Positions 35,531-45,291 of a DNA stretch of 64,000 nucleotides are shown here, in pieces (position 1 is the stretch's first letter; each line of letters starts with the position of its first letter). Made by a program: the position numbers and the translations under genes. The notes under the pieces were generated by a model. The model ran no database searches and had not been told where the DNA came from. It worked only from the letters and a program-made list of their open reading frames with translations. This DNA comes from Aureibacillus halotolerans (GTDB lineage: Bacteria > Bacillota > Bacilli > Bacillales > DSM-28697), in assembly GCF_004363045.1 (NCBI RefSeq), contig NZ_SNYJ01000004.1:1-64000 (forward strand), read 5' to 3'.

Positions 35531-36999
35531 GACACATTCTCCTCCCCTTCAACCGCCTTCGCTTCATTTTCCTTCTTCCTCTTGATCCACTTTCTTGTCA
35601 CTGGTATACCAATTCTAAAGCAAACAAACAAAAAGAGAATGCCCCCAAAAATCCAACCAAAATGCTCACGAGTAAACTCGACTCGGTACTCGCGAAACGC
35701 CTCAGAATAATCGCTTCTCGCGTTCGCAAGCTTAAAGTAGGTCATGGCCTCCTTGTATTGCTCTGACTTATAAAGCGCCTTTCCTATCGCTTTGTACGCA
35801 ATGTCATAGTTTCCGTTTAGAGTGATGACCTGTTCCCAAAGGTTCTTGGCTTCTTCGTACTGACCGTTCACATAAAGCGAAGAAGCCTCGTGGACGAGCG
35901 TAGCAAATGGTGTTTTACGAAACAGATCGATTCTGTTTCTCCCTTTGTCAATGACGTACATCAACCCATCTGAATTCTGATCTAAGCTGGATGGGGTCAC
36001 GAATAGCCCATTTTGCTCCCCTATCCCACCAAAAACAAACAAAAGATTGCCGAGTTTATCATATTGATACATTTTGCTCGTTTGAAGGTTCAGTGCTGTA
36101 ATAATGCCTTGCTCATCAACCGTGACATCTATAAAGGAAGAGACATCCAAATAGACACCGAAATTGGCTAGATCCCCATACATTTTTTCTTCATGATTTA
36201 ACGTATCCACACCAACTGGAGACAAGCGCTTAATTTGGTTAATATCTGTTCCTTGCGTCGTCGTGTAGATGAATCCATCGCTGTCTTGAGTCAGGTTTGT
36301 AAAGGCCAGGGGCAAAGTCGATTCCAGTTTCGCCTGCTGCTCCTCTGTAGCAATCCATCTTGTGATGAATCGTTTCAAACTAAAACCAACATCATTGGCT
36401 CCGTAAAAACCTTTAAAATCACCGTTTGGATCAATTTGCATAAAACCTAGTGTCGTGCCTTCACTTACGACATACATGTAATCTCGCTTATCGACAATCA
36501 GCTTGGATGGAGAGTAGGAGAAATTTTGTCCCAACAGTGGGCTCTCTGGCGCATTCAACGCCTTGATAAACTGACCATCCTTGTTAAACAATACGACCCG
36601 TTGATTTTTCGTATCGGCGACGTACACCGTCCCATCTTCTTTCACAAAAACTCCTTTTGGGCCGTTGAGCTTCCCTTCCCCCTCATGGTCACCGTATATG
36701 TTCACTACTTGATGATTCGTATCCAATTGCACGACCCGATTGTTGCCGGTATCGACAACGTAAATGGAGTCGTCCGGTGCGATATAAATGTCTTCAGGTG
36801 TATTGAAAGCGCCAGATTCCAACTGGTAGCCTTCGATGGACCCGTCGTACACATAGCCATTGATGGAATGGACTGCCCTCCCAGCTGTGTTCCAAATGTA
36901 GCCTTCATAGGGCTCCTCTGCTGAGACCTTTGCTGGCTGCATGCACAACGAAGCTGCGATAACGACGACAGCGACTCCCCATGTCAACATGCGATTCAC
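35527..36999 (-). CDS. NHL-repeat and TPR membrane-anchored protein
   Basis: A 490-residue protein. The signal peptide covers about residues 1-28. NHL beta-propeller repeats run from about 45 to 350; the clearest are DSIYVVDTGNNRVVQLD and GTVYVADTKNQRVVLFN, with LMYVIDKGRNRIDLF as the last blade. A TPR-like helical segment follows (about 360-425: KNLWEQVITLN, KEAMTYFKLAN), then a single membrane segment near 445-465 and a basic tail. The GTG at 36999 is chosen because GGAGGG lies 6 bp upstream. The propeller faces outward and probably binds glycan or protein; function unknown. Confidence 0.8.
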   Translation of the reverse strand: MNRMLTWGVAVVVIAASLCMQPAKVSAEEPYEGYIWNTAGRAVHSINGYVYDGSIEGYQLESGAFNTPEDIYIAPDDSIYVVDTGNNRVVQLDTNHQVVNIYGDHEGEGKLNGPKGVFVKEDGTVYVADTKNQRVVLFNKDGQFIKALNAPESPLLGQNFSYSPSKLIVDKRDYMYVVSEGTTLGFMQIDPNGDFKGFYGANDVGFSLKRFITRWIATEEQQAKLESTLPLAFTNLTQDSDGFIYTTTQGTDINQIKRLSPVGVDTLNHEEKMYGDLANFGVYLDVSSFIDVTVDEQGIITALNLQTSKMYQYDKLGNLLFVFGGIGEQNGLFVTPSSLDQNSDGLMYVIDKGRNRIDLFRKTPFATLVHEASSLYVNGQYEEAKNLWEQVITLNGNYDIAYKAIGKALYKSEQYKEAMTYFKLANARSDYSEAFREYRVEFTREHFGWIFGGILFLFVCFRIGIPVTRKWIKRKKENEAKAVEGEENVS

Positions 37000-37079
37000 T
37001 ATAGACCCTCCTTCCTCTATATCCCTTCTATCCAAGGCAACAGCCGTCATCCTGGCCATTACTCAGCCCTTTTACACGA

Positions 37080-37940
37080 TTACTTCAGTCCTGAGTGAGC
37101 CATAGTTTGCAGCACCATTCGTTGTGTCACGATAAAGACGATAATGGTCGGTACAATCATCAGAAAGCTTGCGGCTGCGGACGTCCCCACACGAGCAACG
37201 ACACCAGCACCGCCACTAATGGACTGGATTGCCAGTGGAAGAGATTTTAACTCTTCCTTCGTGGTATACATCATCGCAGGGTACGGGTCATTCCACGCTT
37301 GGATAAAACTCAATAAAGCAAAGGTAGCGATAGCTGGCTTTAATAAGGGCACAATAATTGCCCAGAGAATTTTCCATTCAGAGGCCCCGTCAAGCCGTGC
37401 TGATTCAAGCAAGGAATCAGGGATCTGCTTCAAAAATTGAATCATTAAAAAGATACCGATGGGTGCAGCGAGATAAGGCAGGATCATCGCAAAGTAGGTG
37501 TTCATTAATCCACTTTGGCTAATCATCAAGTATTGAGGGATTTGCAACACCATCGGCGAGAACATTAACGCCGTGACGATGAGACTGAAGATTGTGTTTT
37601 TAAATGGCATATCATGCTTCGCCAATGGATACGCAGCCATGCAAGAAATAAGCACTCCCAAAGTCACGATCCCACCAGTAACGATCACACTGTTAAAGAT
37701 ATACCGAGAAAAAGGAACAAAGGACGTGCCCGTAATCAACAACAAATCCCGAAAATTAATTAAGGTTGGATTGATCGGAAAAAATCGCGGCGGGAAAAGG
37801 AACAGCTCACTCACCGGCTTGACTGCCGTTGACGCCATATACACAAGCGGCGCAAGCATCAAAAGGCCAAGGCCTGTTAAAAACGTGTATAAAAAGACGC
37901 TCCCCACGTCCACCTTTCGTTTTTTGAACGCTTTTGCCAT
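37080..37940 (-). CDS. carbohydrate ABC transporter permease (MalG type), first pair
   Basis: A 286-residue permease with six hydrophobic segments and the EAA loop ESARLDGASEWKILWAIIVPLLKP near 185-208. It starts 3 bp after the MalF-type partner stop and 80 bp before the NHL-TPR gene. It belongs to the importer served by the large solute-binding protein encoded upstream, judging by gene order. Confidence 0.9.
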   Translation of the reverse strand: MAKAFKKRKVDVGSVFLYTFLTGLGLLMLAPLVYMASTAVKPVSELFLFPPRFFPINPTLINFRDLLLITGTSFVPFSRYIFNSVIVTGGIVTLGVLISCMAAYPLAKHDMPFKNTIFSLIVTALMFSPMVLQIPQYLMISQSGLMNTYFAMILPYLAAPIGIFLMIQFLKQIPDSLLESARLDGASEWKILWAIIVPLLKPAIATFALLSFIQAWNDPYPAMMYTTKEELKSLPLAIQSISGGAGVVARVGTSAAASFLMIVPTIIVFIVTQRMVLQTMAHSGLK

Positions 37941-37943
37941 TTC

Positions 37944-38909
37944 TTAATCCCCCCCTAAGAATCTAAAGATCAACCGGTTCAACCCAAGCATTAGGAAAAA
38001 CAAGACGACCGCAATGGCTGACGCATAGCCCATCTCAAAACGGATGAACGCATAGTCATACAAATGCGCTAAAATTGTGTGCCCGGCATACAGTGGGCTA
38101 GGCATTCCAACGAGCTGCATACTCACATCAAACACTTGCAGCGAAAAGACGACCTGCATGACCGCGCCGAACAACAGTTGAGGCTTTACCGCAGGGAGGG
38201 TGATATAGACGAGCTCTTGCCACCTGTATCTCACCCCGTCAATGGCGCCTGCTTCGTAGAGCTCCTTTGGCACATTCTGAAGACCAGCGAGAAATGCCAA
38301 GAAGCCAATCCCCATGCTCATCCATAGCGAGACAATAATAATGACAGGAACAATGGAATCTACATTTTGCAAAAACAAGTAGGGTTCGTCTAAGATGCCA
38401 AGCTCAATCAGCCAATGATTAAAAAGCCCTTTTCGGTCCCCAGCGAACAAATACAACCACACGACGGACATCGCCACAGCGCTCGTGATGGAAGGTGTGT
38501 AAAAGCAGAGCGTGTAAAAGAACCGATATTTTTGTGGGATCTGACTGATCGCCCAAGCTAACAAAAAGGCCATAATGTAGCCGATAGGGCCCGTCACAAA
38601 GGCGAATTTCAACGTGATCCCGACAGCTTTCAAGAAGATATCATCATCGACAAACAACAGCCGATAATTGGATAACCCGACAAATCGAGGTGCCTCAATA
38701 ATGTTGTAATAGGTAAAGCTCAGACCGATTGACGTAAGAATCGGCAGGATTGTAAAAAACGTAAACAAAAGAAGAAAAGGGGCGAGCAGATAATACGAGA
38801 CGCGATTTCGCTTTATATCTGCCCACAGCTTTGCCCACCTTCCAACTTCGACATAAGGCGGTGGTGATGGTCTTTGCACCGGTAAAGACGTCGGCTTATT
38901 TGAACTCAT
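37944..38909 (-). CDS. carbohydrate ABC transporter permease (MalF type), first pair
   Basis: A 321-residue permease with a basic, Pro-rich cytoplasmic N-terminus, then six hydrophobic segments and the EAA loop EAGAIDGVRYRWQELVYITLPAV near 217-239. The ATG shares its A with the stop codon of the upstream solute-binding gene (TGATG); GGGGG lies 8 bp upstream. Confidence 0.9.
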   Translation of the reverse strand: MSSNKPTSLPVQRPSPPPYVEVGRWAKLWADIKRNRVSYYLLAPFLLLFTFFTILPILTSIGLSFTYYNIIEAPRFVGLSNYRLLFVDDDIFLKAVGITLKFAFVTGPIGYIMAFLLAWAISQIPQKYRFFYTLCFYTPSITSAVAMSVVWLYLFAGDRKGLFNHWLIELGILDEPYLFLQNVDSIVPVIIIVSLWMSMGIGFLAFLAGLQNVPKELYEAGAIDGVRYRWQELVYITLPAVKPQLLFGAVMQVVFSLQVFDVSMQLVGMPSPLYAGHTILAHLYDYAFIRFEMGYASAIAVVLFFLMLGLNRLIFRFLGGD

Positions 38910-41887
38910 CAATCATCGCCCCCTTCAGATTTCGAAACATCCAGCCCAAATTCTTCTCGTTTTTTCCGTAGCTCTTTGTTAATCTCTTTGACGCCCTCCT
39001 CCACTGCTTCGCGGGGGATTTTTCCATTCAACACAACTTCATTCCAAATGTTGGCGATATGCCGCGTCGTAAAGTAACCGCCGAGCACCACTTCCCGCTC
39101 CCTGAACCATTTCCATTGCTCGAGAATGCTGTCAATGTCATTCTCATCCCACGGCAGACGTTTTAATGCTTCAATGTTGGCTGTATTCCAACGGGCTTCT
39201 ACGCCAAGCAATGCCTCAAGCTCTGAGCCAAATTGTTCTTGCGCATCGGCACCCGTCCACCATTTCATAAACTCCCAAGATTCATCCTTCATATCTGTGT
39301 CCTTAAAGATGATTCCTGTTTGGCCTAATCCACCAGTGGAACGATTGATCTGACCGTCCTCTTGTTGAATGCCCGGCATAGGAACCATTTCCCACCAGCC
39401 GGTAAGCTCTGGCGCCGCAGTTGAAAGCAGAATATAGGTAAAGTAATCCGCCACTCCGATAGGCATTTCCCCAGATCGGAAACGGTTGTAGAAATCAGCT
39501 TGTTTCTCAATTTTGTAATTCGTAAACAATCCCGTCCACATCTCAAAGGCTTCCAAAGCTTCTGGTGAATTCAGAGCGGATTCCATTCCGTCTTCTTTGT
39601 ATAGGTCCCCACCATGCTGAAACAAGAATGGCGAAAACTCATTAATTGCCAAGGCCGTATTGTTCGGCGCATGCGGATAGTAGAAATCCATACCATTTTG
39701 TTGAAGCAATGGAATGAGCTCCATAACTTCTTCCCACGTTTCTGGAATCTCTTCCTCCGTAACACCTAGCTCCTCCATAATGTCTTTGCGATAGAACAGC
39801 ATGTAAAAGTTTTGGTTTTCAGGAAGAGCGTAGTGCCCATCATTGTATTCATAAGGGATCAGCGCTCCCGGTCGGAATCGTTTGGCGACGTCTTCATAAT
39901 CCGGAAATTCGCCTAAATCAACTAGGGCATTCCGCACGGCGAAATCAATCGGCAATTCGCCTTCTACTCCTAAGGCGACATCTGGCGCAAGGCCCGACGT
40001 ATTTGCTAGGAGGAGCACTTGCATTTGCTGTGCAGGAATGACATTGACGTTGACCTTAATACCTGTTCGCGGCGTGAAATCTTCGTCAATCATCTGCTTA
40101 ATAATTTGCACCCAATCCCTTCCGCGGGAAACCCATACATCCAACACCTCTTCATCTTCATAAACGTTCCCGATGCCGCTGTAATCTTTCGTAAATGACG
40201 TAAAGAAATCATAAGCGCTCGTTTGCGCCCTAACATACCAAGGGGCTTCTGCTTCGGGCCATGCCATATCAGGTGATTGGATGAGAATGTAATCGAGAAG
40301 CAAGCTCTGCTGACTCAATTCATTTATCCAAATGCCAATGGACGACTGTAAGTTATTCAAGCTTTCCAAACGAGCGGGAATGCTTTCTGTATCCTCTGCC
40401 ATGCTGAGGAGTGTGTCACGCACTTCATAAAGCGTGCTGACCTCCGAACTTCCCTGAGGAACACCTAATCCATACAACGACTGAATAGCATTGTCCACAT
40501 CCTTTGCCATCATGTGCAGTCTTGGAATAAGATGAGGAATTGTCCCATCAAGATCCCAATCAATATTTGGATCAGGGCTCGTGCCTGTCACACGAATCAC
40601 TTCACGACCGAGCACAGACATTTTGCGCGTCGTATCGCGAACCGTTTCCAAAATCCCGCCAATCTCTCCCATATGCACTTCCATTCGGATCGTATGTGTG
40701 CCCTCGTCTAAATAAAATAATGAAGGCTCCTCTTTTGTGCCAAGCTTCTTCATCTGGAAGCTTTGTTCATAGGGATAAAGGACATTCGTCATTTCCTTAA
40801 ATGGCACTTCACCGTCAATGTAGATTTTTCGTTGTGTTGGAATACCGTTGATGTACCATTGACCAAAGCGCATGCCAATGGCGTACAAGCCGCTTTTCGG
40901 AGCGTCGAATTCCCACTCTGCCCATTGGCCGCCATTTCGCCAGCTGCTCCCACCAAATGTATTTAACGTAATCGCATCAGGGTTAAATGGCTCTGTCAAA
41001 GGCTCACGATCTTCAACCCTCTTTAACGTAGGATCCGAACGCAGAGTGGCTTCCTCTGCTTGAATTTTCACAGACACATCTTGAACCGGCTGATAACCTT
41101 TGGAGGAATACTGAGCGCGAACCTCCTCGTACGTTGGATGTTGAATCGGTGAAAAGATATGAAGCTCACCAATCGCGATAGGTTCCCGAATCCAATTCAC
41201 ACGTATCGTATGTTCACCAGCCTCAAGATGAAAACGAAGGGGTTCCTCAACTAAAGACTGCGAGTCGCGAAACGTTTTCTCCTGCCAGCCAAATGTTTCA
41301 ACTCTTTCCGGGTTAAACTCATTGCCCTGATTGTCAAACCACGTGTCTCCCCCTTCTTTCCACATCCGTTCAAACGTCAGTTTTTTCGCCTGAAAAAAGG
41401 GGTATTCGCCATTCACCTGCACACTTGTAATGGCCGAAGAGCGCTTGCCATCCATGGCAAAATAACTCATGCCCATTTGATAAAACCCATTCTCTGGCAC
41501 TGTGAAGGTGTATTCAACCCAGCCATCCTGTCCAGTGAGAGCGACAAATTCACCAGTTTCCCCACCGAGATTCGTTTCGATGCTCGTCCCTTTCTTGTTC
41601 ATATCGGAGTATTCTGATGATTTTAGTGCCAGATGAAAATCGGTCGTATCTGTTACACCTTCTTCGTTTAACACGTTGTAATAATCAAAAAAAGATGGTT
41701 CGAGTTTGCTTTGGATATCCTCATCCCCTAGTACAGATACATTCTCAAAGTCAATGTCGCTGTAATCAGGGAGAGTCGCCATCACAGTATCATCGTACCC
41801 TCTGTTGTTATTCCATAGGATAAACCCAACAATAAGTGCAGAAATGACAATCAGACTCAGTCGATACTTCCTAAGCCATCGAAGCAT
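38909..41887 (-). CDS. membrane-anchored solute-binding protein with two carbohydrate-binding-like modules
   Basis: A 992-residue fusion. A membrane segment at residues 8-24 anchors it; there is no lipobox. Two beta-sandwich modules resembling carbohydrate-binding modules occupy about 110-246 and 275-412 (each has a W-ExxF strand near its start and an EAGEHTIRV or DEGTHTIRM strand near its end). A helical linker follows and an extracellular sugar-binding fold spans about 580-992 (LDVWVSRGRDWVQ start, ending in a charged tail). The ATG at 41887 has GAGGAGGG just upstream. Typical sugar-binding proteins are 400-450 residues, so this is more than twice the usual size. Confidence 0.85.
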   Translation of the reverse strand: MLRWLRKYRLSLIVISALIVGFILWNNNRGYDDTVMATLPDYSDIDFENVSVLGDEDIQSKLEPSFFDYYNVLNEEGVTDTTDFHLALKSSEYSDMNKKGTSIETNLGGETGEFVALTGQDGWVEYTFTVPENGFYQMGMSYFAMDGKRSSAITSVQVNGEYPFFQAKKLTFERMWKEGGDTWFDNQGNEFNPERVETFGWQEKTFRDSQSLVEEPLRFHLEAGEHTIRVNWIREPIAIGELHIFSPIQHPTYEEVRAQYSSKGYQPVQDVSVKIQAEEATLRSDPTLKRVEDREPLTEPFNPDAITLNTFGGSSWRNGGQWAEWEFDAPKSGLYAIGMRFGQWYINGIPTQRKIYIDGEVPFKEMTNVLYPYEQSFQMKKLGTKEEPSLFYLDEGTHTIRMEVHMGEIGGILETVRDTTRKMSVLGREVIRVTGTSPDPNIDWDLDGTIPHLIPRLHMMAKDVDNAIQSLYGLGVPQGSSEVSTLYEVRDTLLSMAEDTESIPARLESLNNLQSSIGIWINELSQQSLLLDYILIQSPDMAWPEAEAPWYVRAQTSAYDFFTSFTKDYSGIGNVYEDEEVLDVWVSRGRDWVQIIKQMIDEDFTPRTGIKVNVNVIPAQQMQVLLLANTSGLAPDVALGVEGELPIDFAVRNALVDLGEFPDYEDVAKRFRPGALIPYEYNDGHYALPENQNFYMLFYRKDIMEELGVTEEEIPETWEEVMELIPLLQQNGMDFYYPHAPNNTALAINEFSPFLFQHGGDLYKEDGMESALNSPEALEAFEMWTGLFTNYKIEKQADFYNRFRSGEMPIGVADYFTYILLSTAAPELTGWWEMVPMPGIQQEDGQINRSTGGLGQTGIIFKDTDMKDESWEFMKWWTGADAQEQFGSELEALLGVEARWNTANIEALKRLPWDENDIDSILEQWKWFREREVVLGGYFTTRHIANIWNEVVLNGKIPREAVEEGVKEINKELRKKREEFGLDVSKSEGGDD

Positions 41888-41965
41888 AACACCCTCCTCA
41901 CTAGTGTTCGCAACCAACAATCCATTCGCCCCGGCTAGAGGGCGAATGAACGACGTATATCTTCT

Positions 41966-43378
41966 TTATTGGCCGATACTCGCTTTAAGTTCTTGAATGT
42001 CTGCACCAAGCTGCTTATGAACATTGTCCTCAATTTGTTGCAGAATCGTTTTTGAATCCACGTTCTCATCAATCGCCTTATGAATGCCCTCGATATAAAT
42101 TGGCCACCCTTTTCCATCGAGTGGTGTATAGCGACGTACAGGGATGGCATCGTCCAACGTATCGTAAAGTTCAAAATCTAGCTGGCCACCTAGGTATGGG
42201 TTGGTATGACTCTTGTACCAGTCCAAGCTCGTAATATGCTTCCATGAAGGCTGAACTGACCTTTCGACAAAAATTTTCCAAGCATCCTCAGACGTCGTCA
42301 TCCACTCATTAAATGCCCATGCCGCCTCTTTGTTTTGACTTTGCGAAGGCATGACAAACGTTGAGCCCCCTAAACCGACAGATACACCGAGTGGCATTCT
42401 TGTCGCCCGCCACTGCCCCTCTTGCTCAGGAAATTGTTTTTTTAGATCTCTGGCTGCCCAGCTTCCGTTCTGCACGGCTACTAATTTCCCTTGTTTGATC
42501 AGTTGCCTTCCTTCATCGCTCCCCAACCCAGACATTTGCGCTGCCCACCCTACTTGTGTGCCCCGTTTAACATAATCAAGAAGCTCAGCTGTTCGTTCAT
42601 CATTGCGAAGCCAATTAAATTCAGAGTCAAAATAACCAACTTGGTCGCCGTAATGATTGACAGGGAGGTCTCTCCATTCAAGAATAAACTTGCCGTTGGC
42701 TGCTAGCGTCTGTGCCGCCATCATAAAATTCTCTTTGTCTTGTATGAATTCGCCCAAGGCTTCTGGTTCACTTGGAAGACCCATTTGCTCGAAAATATCT
42801 GCGCGATAATAAAACACGCCCGGTGTAACGTCCCACGGCATCCCTAGAAGTTGTTTTCCATCTAATGATTTCCAACGTTCCCATGTGTACTCAGACACTT
42901 GATCCTGATAACGCCCTGCATTATAAGGCTCTTGTAAAAAATCAACCAATAATCCACCCGTCACATAACGAGGAAATTGATTGGTCTCTACCTGCACCAG
43001 ATCAGGCGCTCCTTGCCCTGCCGCAAGCGTCGTTTGCAACTTGTCGTGCAACTCTCCAAATTCGAGAATGACAACCTTTACTTTGATATTGGGATACACT
43101 TTATTAAACTCAGTAACGATGTCATCATATATATCATCCGAAAATGACCAAAACGTTACCTCACCAGCTAAAGAAGGATCCGACGTTAATTCCGTTCCTT
43201 CTCCTTCACTTTTGGTTGCTTCCCCTTCAACAGGAGCCTCTTCCGTCCCCGTATCACTTGGTTCAGATGGCGGATTGTCCTGCACATTCTGTGTCGTCAG
43301 GCTCCCCCCACCTGTACAACCAGACAAAACGAAAATAGATAACACCAAAAACAGAAAACAAAACTTCAATTTCCTCAA
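41966..43378 (-). CDS. sugar ABC transporter solute-binding lipoprotein
   Basis: A 470-residue extracellular solute-binding protein (family 1). The lipobox LSGC places the lipidated Cys at residue 21. An acidic, Thr/Glu-rich linker (about 30-65) separates it from the binding fold, which starts GEVTFWSFSDDIYDDIV. It starts with TTG at 43376-43378 after GGGGGAG. It is the first gene of the cluster and lies just downstream of the two operator-like palindromes. It may serve the second permease pair. Confidence 0.9.
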   Translation of the reverse strand: MRKLKFCFLFLVLSIFVLSGCTGGGSLTTQNVQDNPPSEPSDTGTEEAPVEGEATKSEGEGTELTSDPSLAGEVTFWSFSDDIYDDIVTEFNKVYPNIKVKVVILEFGELHDKLQTTLAAGQGAPDLVQVETNQFPRYVTGGLLVDFLQEPYNAGRYQDQVSEYTWERWKSLDGKQLLGMPWDVTPGVFYYRADIFEQMGLPSEPEALGEFIQDKENFMMAAQTLAANGKFILEWRDLPVNHYGDQVGYFDSEFNWLRNDERTAELLDYVKRGTQVGWAAQMSGLGSDEGRQLIKQGKLVAVQNGSWAARDLKKQFPEQEGQWRATRMPLGVSVGLGGSTFVMPSQSQNKEAAWAFNEWMTTSEDAWKIFVERSVQPSWKHITSLDWYKSHTNPYLGGQLDFELYDTLDDAIPVRRYTPLDGKGWPIYIEGIHKAIDENVDSKTILQQIEDNVHKQLGADIQELKASIGQ

Positions 43379-43867
43379 TGCTTCTCCCCCTTAAAATCTA
43401 TTCATTATCAGAATCGAAACGTTGAAAAGCCGTTTCGTGTTCTTAAACCTATTCTTGAGAGGCATTATTAATGCGAGTTAATGAAAACGTTTTCAACAAT
43501 ACACACTATATGACGGAGAATGAGAATGGTTCTGTGAACGTCTACGATTCTCATGACCGAAAACAACAGTCGCTTTCAAAATCGCATCCATTGTTCTTTG
43601 TGATTTAATGTAACGTTCAAATCAGCGGAGTAGTACTACGAATAGCAAATCATCCGAAAATATATTTTTCCTTCTTTTCATTCAGAAGGCTTGTATCATA
43701 GGTATGATTTTATTTTTTATTTAAGAACACGGAGAATTGAAAACAACATTGTGTTAAGCACTCTTTAATTGGATAAAAGAAGCCACAAAAAAGAGACTTG
43801 CCAATCGGCAAATCCCTGAGGATAGATAACACGATATCACTTACATTGAATGAATACGTTTGACTTT
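43379..43867. other. control region upstream of the sugar cluster
   Basis: Holds an inverted repeat CGAAACG-N9-CGTTTCG (43415-43437) and a perfect palindrome TGAAAACGTTTTCA (43482-43495). A TATAGT lies further upstream near 43510 on the - strand, but no convincing -35 box was found. The remainder to 43867 shows no gene. Confidence 0.6.
43482..43495. promoter_or_regulatory. perfect CcpA/LacI-type operator
   Basis: TGAAAACGTTTTCA is a perfect 14-bp palindrome matching the catabolite-response element. It lies about 100 bp upstream of the first solute-binding gene and probably confers catabolite repression on the cluster. Confidence 0.65.
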
Positions 43868-43963
43868 CGAGGCGCAAAGCCTTGGCAGGCGCGGAGTTGC
43901 CACTTTGGGCAATGAGCACCGGACGAGGCGAAGCAACGACGAAAGCGAGCGTTTGGCATCAGC
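43868..43963 (+). repeat. repeat family C, long copy C2
   Basis: GGCGCGGAGTTGC, CAATGAGCACCGGA and GCAACGACGAAAGCGAGCGT match copy C1 at 4851; C2 is longer by an extra GGCGCAAAGCCTTGGCA block. It ends where the chromate transporter gene stops. Confidence 0.7.
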
Positions 43964-45163
43964 CTAAAAATAGGGAAGGACCCAACCGCCTATAATCCCC
44001 ATACAAACAACGATCCACGGTGCCCATTTCCACACAGCTACCATGACAAACAACACCGCAAACAAAAGAAAATCTTGGGTTGTCTCTACCGTGGTTTGCC
44101 AGATGGGTTGAAAAAAAGCAGCGACGAGCAAACCTACGACTGCCGCGTTCATGCCAAGCACTGCGCCTCTTAGTTTTGAATGCTGCATATGCGCCGAAAA
44201 TGGAAGAGCTCCAGCAACCAGTAAAAATGCCGGTAGAAAGATTGCTGCTGTCGCCATTAATCCCCACGTCCAGCCTCCCATAACCGTTCCTAGGTACGAA
44301 GCAAACGTAAACAGAGGTCCAGGAACCGCCTGAGCAGCACCATAGCCAGCGAGAAAGGCGTCTTCACTCACCCAATTCGTTGGAACAAAAGCCTCTTCAA
44401 GCAACGGCAAAACAACATGGCCGCCACCAAATACGAGGGCACCGGAGCGATAAAAGCTATCGACCATGGCCAACCATTTCCAGTCCGTTGCTTGGCTTGC
44501 TAGAGGAAGCAAGAAAAGCAGCAGGAAAAATAACGTGAGCAAAGCTGCACCCATTTTTTTCGATACGCCCGCGCCAAACGGTTTTTGGGCTTGTTGAGTC
44601 TGGTCCGTTTTTAGAAACAGCAAACCAAAGAGGGCTGCCAAAACGATAACGATAAGCTGTGTCCAAATCGTTTGCCACAAGAGGACAACCCCGAGGGCAA
44701 CGAGCAGAAGTAGCTGCCGTGAACGGTCTGGGGCAAGCGTCTTCGCCATTCCTAAAATCGCGTGCGCTACGATCGCAGCAGCCACCAGCTTCAAGCCGTG
44801 AATCCAGCCAGCGTTGGCAAGCGAAATCCCCTCATACATATATGCAAAGGCAATGAGCAAAATCACCGATGGCATCGTAAATCCTAAAAAGGCAACCAAA
44901 CCTCCGAAGAGACCAGCCCTATGGATCCCAATCGCCATACCCACCTGGCTGCTCGCTGGACCTGGAAGGAATTGAGCGAGAGCAACCAAATGGGCATAAA
45001 GCGTTTCATCAAGCCACTGCTTTCGACGAACATAGCTTTCGTGAAAATACCCTAAATGAGCTGTAGGCCCACCAAACGATGTCAAGCCAAGCTTCAAGGA
45101 GACTAAAAACAATAACCAATACGATTTACATGTGATACGAGCCTCGTCTTTTCTATTTGTCAT
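43964..45163 (-). CDS. chrA: chromate transporter (CHR family)
   Basis: Exports chromate or related oxyanions through the inner membrane. The 399-residue, two-domain form: both halves carry the CHR signature (FGGPTAHLGY and FLPGPASSQVGMAIG in the first half; FGGGHVVLPLLEE and AVPGPLFTFASYLG in the second). About ten to twelve membrane segments. Transcribed alone; repeat C2 begins right after its stop. Confidence 0.93.
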   Translation of the reverse strand: MTNRKDEARITCKSYWLLFLVSLKLGLTSFGGPTAHLGYFHESYVRRKQWLDETLYAHLVALAQFLPGPASSQVGMAIGIHRAGLFGGLVAFLGFTMPSVILLIAFAYMYEGISLANAGWIHGLKLVAAAIVAHAILGMAKTLAPDRSRQLLLLVALGVVLLWQTIWTQLIVIVLAALFGLLFLKTDQTQQAQKPFGAGVSKKMGAALLTLFFLLLFLLPLASQATDWKWLAMVDSFYRSGALVFGGGHVVLPLLEEAFVPTNWVSEDAFLAGYGAAQAVPGPLFTFASYLGTVMGGWTWGLMATAAIFLPAFLLVAGALPFSAHMQHSKLRGAVLGMNAAVVGLLVAAFFQPIWQTTVETTQDFLLFAVLFVMVAVWKWAPWIVVCMGIIGGWVLPYF

Positions 45164-45291
45164 ACGTTTTTGTAATCTCCGTATCTTTTTTGCTTATCTT
45201 ATATGGAGGCTCGGCTGTTCACAAGTGGATTTACAAAAGCTTTATAAACACACCTTCTAAGATAAAAACCTTCCCCTGCCGTAAGAGAAAC

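Noticed and set aside
43710-43919. 69-residue - strand ORF next to chrA
   Set aside because: Partly repeat C2; no ribosome binding site.
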